Positions 47,701-60,000 of a stretch of 64,000 nucleotides of DNA are shown here, piece by piece. The first letter of the stretch is position 1. Every line of letters begins with the position of its first letter. The notes beneath the pieces were generated by a model, which was not told where the DNA came from, searched no databases, and was given only the letters and a program-made list of their open reading frames with translations. Source of the DNA: Leptospira wolffii serovar Khorat str. Khorat-H2 (GTDB lineage Bacteria; Spirochaetota; Leptospiria; Leptospirales; Leptospiraceae). Position numbers and translations under genes: made by a program. Where the stretch lies: NCBI RefSeq assembly GCF_000306115.2, contig NZ_AKWX02000020.1, forward strand, positions 744,001 through 808,000. Reading direction: 5' to 3'.

Positions 47701-50623
47701 TTGCTGCGAGAATTCTACGCACCGTTTTTTCTAAAGAAGTTTCCTTTTCTCTTTCTTCCAAGAATAAGATACCGTTTAAGGCAAGATCCACGGAAGGCGT
47801 GGGAGGAGCGTAAACGGAAAGTAGTTCCAACATCTTAGCGAATACTTCCTTACCTTCTCTTAGATTCGCGTAAGCGCGTACAAGGAATAGAAACGCTTCT
47901 TCTTGGTCCTTGGTTCTTCTTAACGGATTCCAGGATTTGACTCCGTAATAATGAAACGCGTTGGATAGCAGCTTCTTGGTGGTTTTGGGAGGATTATAAC
48001 CTTCCGTATCCCATTGGGTAAGCAATCTATGGATTTCTCCGTAATGGGAGAATTTGGTCCCGGGATCCGAGGAGAATATTCTTCTAACCAATACGTGAAA
48101 CTTTAGGATCTCTATGTAGAAATTTCCCCAGGACTTGTTTTCGGAATCGGAACCATTATTAAAATGGAATGTTTTTAGTAGCGAATCGATTTTTGCCGCA
48201 GTATCTTGTTCTCTTAGGGTTCCTAAAGACCAGGAACGGAGTAATTTTCGTAATTCCTGAGGGCTTTGGACGGATTCAGGAAAAACCGTTTTAGCGTCGG
48301 ATTCAGGCTCTAAGATAGAAAGAGATTCCCAAAGGGATTCGGGTAATGCGCTTTTATTGGTGAAATCGGATGTTTTGGAATCAGAGACTACGGATTCTAT
48401 TTTTGCAAGTATCTCTCCTTCTGCAAAGCCTTTACCGAGTACCATTCCGGATGCGGTGACTCCTCGCACTAATTTGCCAAGATCTCCGTGTTCCGCCAAG
48501 AAAGTTAGAGTCCCGGAACTCGGAGCGCATAGGACGGTTTCCATCTTCATTGCAGCGATGATCAGAATAGGATCCCCTTCTTGTATCGGGGAACCTTCCG
48601 TCCAAGCAATTTTAGTATTAGGATCTTCGCATATTTTTACGAAAGTCCCTTGGAAAGGAGAGCGTAAGAACCCGGCCGAATCGGAGTCGGATCTTTTGTC
48701 TTTGGAATGAACGGAAAAACGGGAATATCTTAATTTTCCGGTTCCATCGGGAAAACGTATCGAATGGAAGGAAGGTCTTCTGTCTATACGGACAGGAACC
48801 GTCCTGCCCCGATACTCCGCCAAAAATTCCTCTCCGGATTCTCCTTTGGATAGGATTCCAATTTTACCGTAGTCCTTTCCGTTCAGTAGAATTTGATAAG
48901 AGTTCGTCGAAAGACGAAAGAGCTTTGTCTGAAAATTTACCGTTTCAGATTTCAATTCGAATTGGTAATCGGAGTATTCGGATTCTTGGGAATGCAATAG
49001 TTTTGCTAGATCCCGTCCTCTCAAGGATTCGATCCGATCGTTTTCAGTAATGCGAAGACATTCGGCCAGAGAACAATATAGGGCCGCCTCTTCTTCCGAT
49101 TCGGAGTCGGAACGAGTGAGTTCAGGATGATCGAGTAATATTCGGTTATCGTAATTTCCCTTCCGAAAGAGTTCATGTCTTATTAATCCGATCAGTTGCT
49201 CTATGTTCGTCGTGATTCCTCTGACATAAAGATCGGAAAGAGCTCTTTCCATTCTTAGAAGCGATTCTTCTCGGGTTGTGCCGGTTGTGATGAGTTTTCC
49301 GATCATCGGATCGTAATCTCCGAGCACACGGTCCCCTTTTCTGAATCCGAAATCGCAACGTACTCCGTTGAAGGTGGGTAATTCCAGATCCTTTATCTTT
49401 CCGGGTGAAGGAGAATAATTTTGAAACGGATCCTCCGCGTAGATCCTACATTGGATAGAATGATTTCTGTCCGAGAATCTTTTCCTTACGACGGAGTCGT
49501 AAGGGATCTCCTGCTCTCTTCCGTCAAAGAGTAGAATTTGCCATTTGGCCAGATCGATACCGAGGGATTGATCCGTGACCGGGTATTCCACTTGGAGCCT
49601 AGTGTTCATTTCTAAGAATCCGAAGTTTCCGGTTTCGTTATCCAGTAGGAACTCCACGGTTCCCGCGCCGCAACCCTCGGAATATCCGGAGATATGTGCG
49701 ATTTTTTCGGCGGAAGATAAAAGCTGCAGTAGAGTTCTATCGTCTAGAAACGTTTCTCCGCTTTCTTCCACCACTTTCTGGTTTCTTCTTTGGACGGCGC
49801 ATTTGCGTATGCCGACGGCCGTAGAGCTAAAGATCTGTACCTCGAAATGAGCCGGACGCTCCACGAATTTTTCGAAGAAGTAAGTGGCATTGCCGTAGGA
49901 TTGAATGCCGATTCGGACGGCGCTTTCTACGGCGGGAAGTAGATCGTTCCTGTTACGAACGACGACCATCCCTTTTCCTCCGCCCCCGCTATCTAACTTG
50001 ATTATCAGTGGATAGCCTACTTTTTCAGCTTCCTGTAATATCGTTTCTTGGTCTCCGGACACGGGACCGCTCCCCTTAAAGAGGGGAATTCCGTTTTCCG
50101 AGGCGAGCTTTCTCGCATCCAGTTTGTTTCCGACCTTCCGCATCACGGAGGCTTTGGGTCCCATAAAAATTATATTTTTATTATATATGAAAGAAGCGGC
50201 CTCCAGGCTTTCGACGAATCTATAATCCTCGGACAGAAATCCGTAACCAGGGTAGACTGCGTCCGCTCCGGATAGCAAGACCGCCGCTACGAGCGTCTTT
50301 GCATCCGAGTAACGGTCCGATTCTCCGATATATACGATTTCGTCGGCCGATTCGTACCAGGATTGTTCCTTGTCCGGATTCGTTACGACGGCTACTGAAC
50401 GGATACCTTCTTCTCTCAACGCGAGGAAGAATCTTTTCGCGATTTCTCCCCGGTTTGCAACGAGTACTTTCTTTAACTTTCCCTTTCGGTCAGCTACGGA
50501 CTCGTAACCTTCCTTTCGGTTTGGATTTAATATTTTTAGCTCCCGGATGATTGCGTCTATTTCGGGTAGACTGATATTGCCTTCGATTAAGGATTCCGGT
50601 TCCGGTTTTCTTGTTGGGATCAT
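44720..50623 (-). CDS. Single-chain biotin-dependent acyl-CoA carboxylase (BC-BCCP-central-CT)
   Basis: The 1967-aa protein combines all parts of an acetyl/propionyl-CoA carboxylase. Residues ~50-510 are biotin carboxylase (KVLVANRGEIAKRF, GGGGKGMVVV, EMNTRLQVEYPVTD). Residues ~660-730 are the biotinyl carrier (AAMKMETV, Lys693). A central region of ~500 residues follows. Residues ~1240-1900 are carboxyltransferase: GRIGGKSAVCFFKDSRVAGGATG, VYGSSQASLQII, KGGGSPDAPGTEKFRVFTEF, SDAPGFVPGTKQE, NYGGRQIHAFSG, SNSAFDLFQGAK. It makes malonyl-CoA or a related extender. The order, with a long central part, is like eukaryotic ACC and the single-chain YCC of Deinococcus. It is third in the operon, 10 nt after the transferase gene. 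Confidence 0.88.
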   Translation of the reverse strand: MIPTRKPEPESLIEGNISLPEIDAIIRELKILNPNRKEGYESVADRKGKLKKVLVANRGEIAKRFFLALREEGIRSVAVVTNPDKEQSWYESADEIVYIGESDRYSDAKTLVAAVLLSGADAVYPGYGFLSEDYRFVESLEAASFIYNKNIIFMGPKASVMRKVGNKLDARKLASENGIPLFKGSGPVSGDQETILQEAEKVGYPLIIKLDSGGGGKGMVVVRNRNDLLPAVESAVRIGIQSYGNATYFFEKFVERPAHFEVQIFSSTAVGIRKCAVQRRNQKVVEESGETFLDDRTLLQLLSSAEKIAHISGYSEGCGAGTVEFLLDNETGNFGFLEMNTRLQVEYPVTDQSLGIDLAKWQILLFDGREQEIPYDSVVRKRFSDRNHSIQCRIYAEDPFQNYSPSPGKIKDLELPTFNGVRCDFGFRKGDRVLGDYDPMIGKLITTGTTREESLLRMERALSDLYVRGITTNIEQLIGLIRHELFRKGNYDNRILLDHPELTRSDSESEEEAALYCSLAECLRITENDRIESLRGRDLAKLLHSQESEYSDYQFELKSETVNFQTKLFRLSTNSYQILLNGKDYGKIGILSKGESGEEFLAEYRGRTVPVRIDRRPSFHSIRFPDGTGKLRYSRFSVHSKDKRSDSDSAGFLRSPFQGTFVKICEDPNTKIAWTEGSPIQEGDPILIIAAMKMETVLCAPSSGTLTFLAEHGDLGKLVRGVTASGMVLGKGFAEGEILAKIESVVSDSKTSDFTNKSALPESLWESLSILEPESDAKTVFPESVQSPQELRKLLRSWSLGTLREQDTAAKIDSLLKTFHFNNGSDSENKSWGNFYIEILKFHVLVRRIFSSDPGTKFSHYGEIHRLLTQWDTEGYNPPKTTKKLLSNAFHYYGVKSWNPLRRTKDQEEAFLFLVRAYANLREGKEVFAKMLELLSVYAPPTPSVDLALNGILFLEEREKETSLEKTVRRILAARGNRPQKFKGGDATISREHVFDYIRFVKNPWSLVSEEAMERLEFLFLDSFGNPLPLIPEGISDSLSSKIKRKLEYWQEKGNIKRLFSPAKGHYIYIIEKENEKEYILFSALLSDPGHKISRFDLETVAKNGSCILQGAQALRKADIFRFEVLVSETPVEFDLGSEDEEVFNYNNIMESAGSVVRFFLHGLYSQFTMDFLSKDTGEIVTLSFFFKEGKLRMDVVYPGDPKFPYGNHSDPKDKALFQKGKWPLESWADLVFDRDSVREILVKGADGILKRNPKTGLEEEHKPGAKIYSGRIGGKSAVCFFKDSRVAGGATGDLEGRKYIAAAYYAYRKDVPLYVWNDGAGANIKEGMVSLNRAAEGFFMNSLLTSRSEVSEFRAAIESHPDTILRQICSDIEKEYGSEFRVYSSGEKPENCFVVAVGIGSSTGLDVYGSSQASLQIILNEEESYRVLTGSSVIESVTGEKFTNFEIGGARIMGQATGTADLVANDKVQLIWYLRRIQDSLLGSHISKTEPQHNSPREEWCVLDENEILRNSDYKTFLAIKENYSGSGSLVTGLTRFGDSPVLVMGPRTSYGFHSLPCIIKAKESLKIAEKTGSNLLLVYGNKWFRSSHLDDSDSLRPRRDFQKELQKFNRIRLHMVKNPDGLRIPELAAGGDAWLLVEGEDRKSVVSKRILENARRWATFTAPNEESAYETVAKFFHLMEKREIGNSETNNSPISLPSEISSSYDMKEEVVLKIFDPNSFLEFFPWDPGSSLITGLGRIRGKTVAVIADQPKGGGSPDAPGTEKFRVFTEFVEKHGIPLLMLSDAPGFVPGTKQERLRIQQIGGESLDVNVLSKIPVLSLVLRQNYGGRQIHAFSGFLRPGIAYYSLADATLAVMGSNSAFDLFQGAKVSTLRKEGKEEEIEMLRNEFFDDFRKKSRADADAKSSGVLDGVFSSISDLREIVESGLKEAERKTEAWRSLREKYSRGPIYTTSGNSEEEWKDLILP

Positions 50624-50633
50624 TCGCTTACTC

Positions 50634-51083
50634 CTAAAGTATTAGGAGGACTTCAGAAAATGCGTAATCCTCCGTATGGCTGATGCTGAGACGGATCGAG
50701 CTAGGGTTCAGACTTCGAATATATTCGGCTAGGTTTCCGTAGAATCGGAAGTAAGGCCTACCGTAGTCATCGTTTCGTATCTCAATTTCCGAATATTTTA
50801 ATATAAGATCCGGCTCTAAGAACAATCTTCGACCGTCCAGCGCTTTGATAAAGGCTTCCTTGGCGGCGTATCTTCCTGCAAAGAAATACGCCGATTGGTC
50901 TTTGGGTTTGGACTTCGCCCTGCCTCTCTCCCATTCCGTGAAAGTCTCCTTCAGAAAGAAGCTGGCGGAATCTTCCACGACTTTTGCAAATTCCGGAACG
51001 AAGGTGAGATCGATTCCGATGGAAGCGGAGGATAGATCCCTAACTTCGAAAAAGGAAGGATTCGGTTCGTTTGCGGTCTTCAT
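50634..51083 (-). CDS. acpS: 4'-phosphopantetheinyl transferase (AcpS type)
   Basis: This enzyme transfers the phosphopantetheine arm of CoA to the serine of acyl carrier domains. The 149-aa protein keeps the AcpS motifs: SIGIDLTFVPEF (Mg-binding Asp25), FAGRYAAKEAFIKAL (Glu76), EIEIRNDDYGRPYF and LSISHTEDYAF. The N-terminal ~20 residues extend beyond a normal AcpS. Its ATG overlaps the stop of the synthase gene by 4 nt, so it is translated with it and is the obvious activator of its ACP domain. In fungal FAS this activity is fused to the synthase; in mycobacteria it is a separate neighbour. Confidence 0.9.
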   Translation of the reverse strand: MKTANEPNPSFFEVRDLSSASIGIDLTFVPEFAKVVEDSASFFLKETFTEWERGRAKSKPKDQSAYFFAGRYAAKEAFIKALDGRRLFLEPDLILKYSEIEIRNDDYGRPYFRFYGNLAEYIRSLNPSSIRLSISHTEDYAFSEVLLIL

Positions 51084-54000
51084 CCTTTTTGCTCCGATCG
51101 GATTCTGTAGTCGGCGTCCAAAAGGATTCCAATTTCGTCCTCTTCGAAATAGGATTTGGTTTTTTTCTCATAGAGAGGCTTGCCGACCCCCATCCTGATT
51201 TCGTGGTAACGATTTCTTCCGCGTATTTCCCTTTCGTTTCGTTTAGAAAGATATTCCGCTCTCTTCTCTTCCGGAACGGATGCGAGAAAATAATCGGAAT
51301 GAACGAGCAGACAGAGTGCACCTACATGTCCGAATCCTAAGGTCGTTAGCATTCCCGCTTTTAGCTTATGTTTTCCGAAGCGAATGCTCTCGTCCGAAAA
51401 GGTAAGGAAAGGGTATTCGTTCATATCCGGATCCACTTCTTCCAGATTCCGATTTCCAGTTACGATCCCTTCTTCCAAACTTTGTAATACGCCTATTGTC
51501 TGCCAAGCTGCGGCTCCGCCCTTGGAATGTCCGGTTAAGAATTTTTGGGAAACGATCGGTAAAAGATTGCCTTCGCTTCTTCCCAGTTTGCGTAGAAGGT
51601 TATAGAGGAGTTTGTTCTCGTTCTTATCGTTTGCCTTGGTGGATGTATCGTGTTTGTACGCGACTCCGATATCGTCCGCCGAAAGTCCGAATGCGGATAA
51701 CGCGTCTCTTAAAGGAGAATTTCCTTTTTCCGATTCCGCACCTAAAGAAAGGAGTCCGAGTCCGGGTGCCGGAATCGAGGCTTGAATACCGTCCGTTTTG
51801 GAGCCAGCATATGCCAGGATTCCGTAAACGGGTAATCCGGCCGCAAGTGCGATGTCTCCTCTTGCGAGTAGAATCACTCCTCCTCCGTGCGCCTCTACGA
51901 AACCTCCTCTTCGAATATCGTTCGGTCTACAGATCGCTTTGGGCTCTATGCCGATCGCTTCCATTTCCACGCTACTCGCGGTGGCTTGCATATCTCCGAA
52001 ACCTACCAGGCCTTCTTCCGAATAATCGTCAAAGGCTCCGGCTAACATAAATCCCGCTTTTCCTTCTCGGATCAGGCCCGCCGCCATTTCGAGGGAAATC
52101 CCCGCCGTTGCACAGGCAGCGACAGGAGTTTGCACGGGACCGTAAGCTCCCACATAGGATGTTAAGGCCCAAGCAGCGGTCACATTGATTAAGGATTCTT
52201 GGAGTGCGTCATGCTGTCTTTCCTTACCGAGTAGGAAATCCTGAAACATCCGTTTCATTTTTCCCATTCCACCCATACCTGAGCCCACCGTGGAGCCGAC
52301 TAGACTAGGATGTAGGAACCGATACAACTCCATCGGCTCCATCCCCGCGCGAAGAAAGGCTTCACAAGTGCAGTAAATATTATATACCGTGATAGAATCC
52401 ACTTGCTTGGTAAGATCCTTAGGAATTCCGTATCGAGAAGCGTCCCACCCTTTCGGAATTTGGCCTGCGACTTTTCTCGCGAAGTCGATGGCCTTACGAA
52501 CTTTGATTTGGCTTCCTTTTTTACGTCGGACGAACCATTTATCTTTTTCCGAATCGTGGTATTTTTCGGTGAAATCCGGATCCGCCTTTTTGAATTCTTC
52601 CGCCTCTTCCGGTCCGGAAACGGGCAAGAAGAAGTCCTCCTCCAAAACCACGTCCACAAAGGAAAATAACGCGTCAGGGTCGAATCCTCTGCTTTCGGAA
52701 TCTATGATTCGGATTCCCGAATGAGCCAGAATCTTTTCCTCGTATTTGGACTTGATCTCCCATTCCGGAACAGGCTCGCCCGTTTCCGAATCGGTCCAGG
52801 TTCTGCCTTTATCGGAGGCCTGGAATTTCACGAGACCCATGGTCCATGCAAGTTCCAGAGCGCCTTCCAAGGAGAGGACTCCTTCTTTTTCCAATTCCCA
52901 ACGACTGTGGGAACTTCCACCGGGGCCTACTTCCGCAAAACCGACTACGCAGATTTGTTTGGATAATTCGGGTAAAGGACTCTTGGCGATTTCTTTTAGA
53001 TGATCTTCTTTAGGAAAGGAAGGATAAGCATAGGCTTCTTTAGGTAACGTTTTTCGTTTTTCTTTCTCCACTTCGCGGGAAAGAAGTTCGTTCTTTAATG
53101 CGAAGATTTCTTTCTTATTTTTGGCATCCGTAAGGATCCCGGCTCGGATTTCGGAAAGGGCTCTTCCCAGATCGGTGACGGAGTCCAAGCCTCCCGTGAA
53201 GTCCGCTTTTAAGACTTCTTCCTTGGATTGGAACGCGACGTGATGGATGAGGCAAGAAAGTAGAAGTCCCATTTCTCTGCGTGAGAATGTGGAGATCCCC
53301 GTTTTTTCCTCCAGGGCTTGTGCGACTATGTCGTTCGCTTCCATTAAGCCCGTGCCTCTTACCCACCCGATTACGCAGCCGTGGATTCTGGTATTTTTTC
53401 CCCAGTCTTCCGCTTCGGAGAATTTTTTTCGAAATAGAGTCTCGAGTCCCAACTTCGTTTCCGCATACATCCCGTCTCTACCAAAGATTCCATGGTTCGG
53501 AGACAAAGGAAGAATAACGTGTATAGGAGAGGAATCCTTTCCGAAGGATCCTCTGCTTCTTCCTAGCGTACCTATCAGCTTTTCCACACCAAGGAGCATA
53601 ACGCGCAGAGAGTTTAAAGAAGAATCGTCCAATTGAGACGCGGAATTCTCCTCTCCTACCGCTCCGAACGGGATCAATACGTCCGGTTGCCAGTCTTTGG
53701 AAGAGAGCCAATCAGAGAGTCGGGAGATATCCTCGAAGGATCCTTGGGAGAAAGGAATAATCTTTAAAGAAGAACCTTCGGCTCCGTATTTCTGGAAAAT
53801 CCTTCGGTATATTTTCAATTTTTCGGACGAATAGGATGTCGTGGTGAGAATGATTTCCGCTCCACCGGCCAATAGGGAGAATACAGTTTCTAATGCGATG
53901 GAATTCGGTCCGGCTCCCGTTACCAAAACCTTTAATCCGGAGAATCCGATTCCTTCGGCTACGCTTTTTTCCAACGTTTGTAGGAAAATTTCGGACTCGG

Positions 54001-57000
54001 CGGAATTCTTGGAGAAGGAGCTTCCATAATCTTTACTCGCTTTGATGGATAGCTTGTTCTCCAGGAATCGTTTTGGGTGGACCTTCTCTTCCTCTTCTCG
54101 GAAATTCCAATTTCCTTCCGGAGAGATCTCCAATTTAGGTCTGAGTACGGAATTCGAGGCACGGAAAAGAGGGCCTTTTCCTTTTTCGGATTTCCAGGAA
54201 ACAATCAGATCTTCCGTAATCTCCTGAAGTTTGGAGTAAGGTACTTGATCTTTTTCGGAAGAAGTTTCCCATTTTTTCCAAAGGCTCTTACGATAGCGCA
54301 GTATCTTTTCTAGCGCGTCACTTGCGTGATTGGTAAAATACGTTTTCTCCTGAAGGGAAAAAGCGTCTCTCTTACCAGTTTCCAGTTCGGCAAGCAGTTG
54401 TAATAATCTCTTCTTGGCCCATTGTTCCGAATTGGAGAAAGTGACGATTTTCTTTTCGTCGAAAAGGGGAGAAGGCGCCGTCTCGGAGACCTTTTGTCTT
54501 GCGGCCTCGATTTCCATTCTATCTTTGATTAAGAATTCGGAATATGGATCCTCTCCTAAAAGTCTTCTTCGGAAGTCTTGGATGGTTTTTCCGAAGATCC
54601 CTTCCACTCCGAAGTATTTTCTTTCCAATTCTTCCAGAGCGGCAGCGTCCACTTTCGCTCCGCTTCCGGAACCTCCTCCCACCGCGGATTTTTTTCCTAT
54701 GCGGATTCCTTTAGATTGAGCGAATGCATCCACCGCTTTATCTAGCCATTTGCTCGCATCTTTTGCGCCGGATAATCTGGAGTTTAACGAGATCGGGCTT
54801 AGAGAGCCTTTTTTCAAAGACTCTCCTTCTCTTACTACTAAAGGAAGAAAAATGCTCAAAGCGAATACTCCGGATTCGGAGAGACCTCTTTCTTCTTTCA
54901 AGTGCTTGAAGACTTCTCCTCGTCCGAAATCCGGCGGGAAGAATTTCTTTAAAGTTTCTTCGAAGACGGTCCTTAAATACGGGCCCGGTTGGTTGTAGGA
55001 GGATTGTTCCTCCAAAGTTTTCACGAGATCCCGAAGCGATTTTTCATGAGCGCCGTCCAAACTCTGGGTCTTGAATTCCGCTCCTAGGTCGGCCATGACT
55101 TGGTTTCTTTTGGAGGAATTTCCCCCGAATAGGGCGTCTATATTCTCCTCTTCCGAAATCTCGTCGGGGCGGATTCCCGCTTTCAAGGAGAGAAGTGCGA
55201 ATAACGCATCCTTTCTACTCAAGCTTACCGAGGCCTCGTCGCCGGATGAATCGGAGCTAACGACAACGGAAACCTCTTCCGGCTTAACGATAGTTTGGGA
55301 AGCAGGAAGAACCGGTTTCGATTCCGCTTGGACCTGCGTTTCTGGTCTGGATTCTTCGATATGACTCCAGGCAGCGTCCTCACAATCCTCTCCTTCCGAC
55401 AAGACTATATTTCGATTTTCCTCCATGTGGAGGACTTCGTAAGAGGAGGAATCGGACAGATCTCTTAGAGTTTGTCTCGCCATTCCCGCTAGGTCGCCTC
55501 TGGCGCCCAGATCTATGAGTCTGCGTACTCCTAACTCCTGGAAGAAAACGTCCTGCGTTAAGATCCATTGTACAGGCATTGCGAATTGATAAGCCAATAA
55601 CTCGATCAGAAGAATGCGCCGTAGATCCTGTTCGGAGACCGGGACCGTTTGCTTATTTAGAATTTCTGCAAGTATCGGACTGCCTGAAATCTCCTGAACT
55701 TTTGCAATGAATTCTTCTTTCGTGGAAAACGGACGGGCGACTAAATTCGGGATATATCTTCCGTCCAATTCGTCGAAATGGGAATTTTTAGGGATGTTCA
55801 TCTCCAAAGTTTTTCGGAATTCTTCCACTCCGGAGACCAGAACTCTGGAATGGAAAGGCACATCGATTCCCTCCAAGCGAATGGTCGTCTTTTTGCCGCG
55901 AACGATTTCCTTGAACTTGGCCTCCATTTCTGCGAGCGCTTTGAGATCTCCGGTGACCGAATATTGCTTATCTCGAATATTCAGGTTCACTACTTCCAGG
56001 GGAAGACCGGTTTTTTCCCGTATATTCTTAACAACTTCAAGAATGGTTTCTTCTCCCAAGCCTACGTGACGGTTTCCTAATACTACGCTCATTCCGTAGG
56101 GACTTCTGCCTTCCGCATCTCTAGGAACGAGGCCCTGCATAGTGAGGCCTCTTCCATATACGATTCGGATCACGTTTTCGAGACCGAGGAATCCTCTTGC
56201 GGATAAAGCGGAGAATTCTCCGAGTGAGTGACCCGCAAACGGGGCCTCCTTGACTAAGAAGCCTCTTTCTTTCAGAATTTCCCAATCGGCCATGGATTTA
56301 GTCACCAAGGCGACTTGAGTGAATTGCGTGAGGTGCAGAACCCCTTTCGGATGATTCCAAATCCGTTTTCCTACCCGGAGAACAGTCGGATTCTCTTGCA
56401 CGATTTTTAATAAAGAAAAACCTAACTCGTTTTGAGTGGTGGCTTCGGCTCTTTGCCAGATCTTTTTGGCTTCCGGAAATTCGTCTTTGAGTTTCATCCC
56501 CATGCCTTGGGATTGGGAGCCTTGTCCGGTGAAGACGTAACCCGTTTTGGGAGGAGCGATCGCCGCTTTGCCTCTAAGCTTTATTTCTCCTTGGCGATTG
56601 GTTACGATTACTTCGAGAATCTGATTTCCTAAGGACTGAGCGATATGCTTGGCTTCTAATTTCAATTCTTCCCCTAAAGATACGGGGGCCTCGAAAAATT
56701 CTTCGAAGGAGAATAATCTATTCGGATTTCCATTGCAGGCATCCGTTACGATTTGCTTGATCACTCTTGCGGACGTCCAAAGTCCGTGTACGATTCTATC
56801 CTTCCAGCCCGCATAGATCGCGAAATCCTTATCCGTATGGATCGGGTTCGTGTCTCCAGATGCGGAGGAATATTCGGACATCTCCATAGGAGCAAAGAAC
56901 GTATGGGAGAGTATTCTGTGTTTTTGGTGTAGATCGGTTTCAGATTCCGCGTCTTGGAAGACGGAAAAGAATTTATCCAGATTAGAAGGTTCTCCGAAAG

Positions 57001-60000
57001 CGTAGGTCTCTTCTTTTCGGAAATCTCCCCAGGCCTGCGTTCCGGTCGGAGTTACTATTTCTACTTTTCCGATCGCGAAAAGCTTTTCGATTCGAGAATC
57101 GATTCTCTCCGATCGTTTTTCAGAAGAAACGAATCTAAGAGTCGTTCCCACGGCAACGGGAGATCCGGATTTTCCTTCGATCCAATCTAAAGAATTTATA
57201 ATATCGCATTCCGCTTGGTTTCGGATTCGGATCTTTCGGTCGATCGGTATGGAATCGAATTCTCGGAAAGGTTCGATCGCATCCCGAATCAGGAATGCGG
57301 TTCGAAAACTACAAATCGTTTTTCCGTTTTTAGAGACCGTGCCGGCGATGGATATCTCTTGGCCGGAACCTAATTTTCGAACTCGAACGATTTGCGCTTG
57401 GGATAAAAGTTTTTCTCCGGGGCAAAGATTATGGGCTTCCTTTTCCCAGCGGAAGGATTGGGAAAGATGTAGTAATTTGAAGAGGTTTTTATTTTCCAAT
57501 CCGAATAGAGGTGCGAGTAGTGCTTTCCACGCAAAAGTGGTTCCCATGCTTAAGGGCGGATTCGGTTCGGATTTAAGGTCGCTTCTTCTCAACTCGCCGA
57601 TCGCTTTCCGAAATTCTAATATATTTTCCCGATCTATTACGATTTCGTCCTCGTAGACTCCTTTGTTCTCGGAGCCCGAAGATACGGATTCTAAATTCCA
57701 GATCTTACGATAGAGTTCCTGAACGGACTTTTCTTTTAGTTCCGAATCTTCTCCGAAGAAGGATTCTCCCGTTTTCTCCGAGTGGAATTTTCTACGAAAG
57801 GGGATCGCATTTCGATTTTTAGGATCATAGTAGATCAGATCCAATTCCGCAGAGTCCTTATCTAACAGTCGGAGCTCCACTTTCAACATCTCTCCTTCCG
57901 ATACGCGGAGGAGGATCAAATCTCCGTTAGGACTCGTTTCCCATTGGAACGTTCTGCCGGTTCTAGGAGCGAAGACCGACGCAAGGTCGGAAATTGTGGA
58001 TCCGATTCTAGGAGATAGCAATAATCCGGAGAGAAATCCGTTTCCTAATTTCGAAAGATGGCGAATCCATTCGGAAGGAGAAATCTCCATCTCTTCCCGG
58101 ATAAGAATATGACTCGAGTTAATTTGCTCCGACGGAAATAGATCGGATAGAGTCCGAGAAAGAATTCTATCCGTAAAAAGATTCGACCAGGAATCGATGC
58201 GTTTGGCTTTTTGGGAATATACTTCTTCCAAGAAATCGGAGAAGATTTCTCCTACGCTTTCGTTGGCTTTACGGATTCCTGAAACTGCCTTAGGGCCGGG
58301 GATCCAAGCGCACGCATCCGGATCCATGTCCACACAATGGGAATACCAGAGAGAATCGGACCGTATCCATTTCACAAGATCCTCGTCCAGCACGGGCACG
58401 AAATTCACGGGCTTGCCCGGCCTGCGGCAAACATCCAAGAAAAATATCCCGTCTTCCGGTAAGACTATTTTGTCGGCAGGGTAGGAGGATTTCCATTTCG
58501 TCAAAAAAGAATCCGGATCGGAGAGTTCATCTAAATTCTGTAATATATAAAACCCTTCCGAATTTTCGGAAAGTCTGGATTCGAATCTTCTTACGAGTTC
58601 GAATAATCTGGTTCGATAGCTTCTGTCGATATAAGGATGATCCGGCCATTCTCCCTCGGGGGAGATAAGTCTTGCTTTAGAGCAGGTTAGTTCGATATAA
58701 CGGGAAAGGACTTCGGTGTAAGTCATTCTCCCCAGATCTCCGAAGTAAGGCTTTGCCGTGGCATTGCATAAAGCGATCAATTCGGCTCTTCGGGACTCTA
58801 CGTTTTTTCGGGCTTCATCGGATTCCTTTCCTTTCGTAAGTTCCTCGGCTAAAGATGAAAGCTTAGTCCATGTATTTTGCGCGTAATAAATATCCGCACC
58901 TAATCCGGAGCGTCCGGATAAAACTCCGCCTGCGCTTTTTCCTTCTTGTGTGGTTTTCCAATTATCGCTTCCACCCAAGGAGACGAGAGCCTGTTTTATT
59001 TTTTCGGAGGTGCAGCACTCTTTGGCGGCCATGAGTCTTGTGCCTAAGAAGACGGCGTCCACAGGCATCGGATTTTTACCAGCCCAGGTTCCGAATAGCC
59101 AATCGGTCGTTTCTTTTTTCTCTCCGATTCCTCCGCCTACGGCCAATATTATGTTTTTGCAATCTCGGATTTCGGAATAAGTGGAGCGCACCAATTCTTC
59201 CAGGTCTTCCCAACTATGATGTCCTCCCGCAGCGCCACCTTCTATCTGCATCAGGATTTGGGACTCGGGAATCCTCTTCGCTATTTCAAGGACTTGCTTG
59301 ATTTGCTTTTGGGTCCCCGGCTTAAAGGAGTTCATCCATATTCCCAGAGATTCCAGGTCCCTTAAAATTTTGACGGCTTCGTCCGTTTCCGGAATTCCGG
59401 CGGAGATCGTAACTCCGTCGATCGGAGCTCCTTCCATTTTAAGTTTCTTTACTAAAGGAAGTTGTAAATTCCAAAGATAAGCATCCAGATATAGTAGATT
59501 GACTACGATCCCCGTACCTGCAGGAAGTTCCCGACGGAACACATCCATTCTCTTTCTAAATAATTCTTCGGTGACTTGTCCGCCTCCGGCCCATTCCACC
59601 AAGTAACCTTCCTTGGCGGCCGCGATTACCATATTCGGTTCCACCGTAGAAGGGGTCATTCCTCCGCCGAAAACGGGAGGTCGTCCGCTCCAAATCGAAT
59701 AGCGATTTCGAATCAACTTCCGACCGTTGGGAAGAATAACATGGCTAGGAACGAATTCCTTCCAAGGAGTCGGAAAATCCAAAGGATCTTCCTTCTTAAA
59801 GGAACGGAGAGATTCTTCTCTGCTTAAATTCCGTATTAGAAAAGCTTTTCCTTTGATGGACGGAACGCATAGTTTTTCCGCATCCGTTCCCGGTCCGAAG
59901 GAAAGAAGTAATATTCTAGTCTCTTCGTTTTTAAGAGAATCGATGCAGGTATCCCAGTCCAGAGTCTCGGCGACCGCCATTCGGGAAAGAGAGAGAGCTA

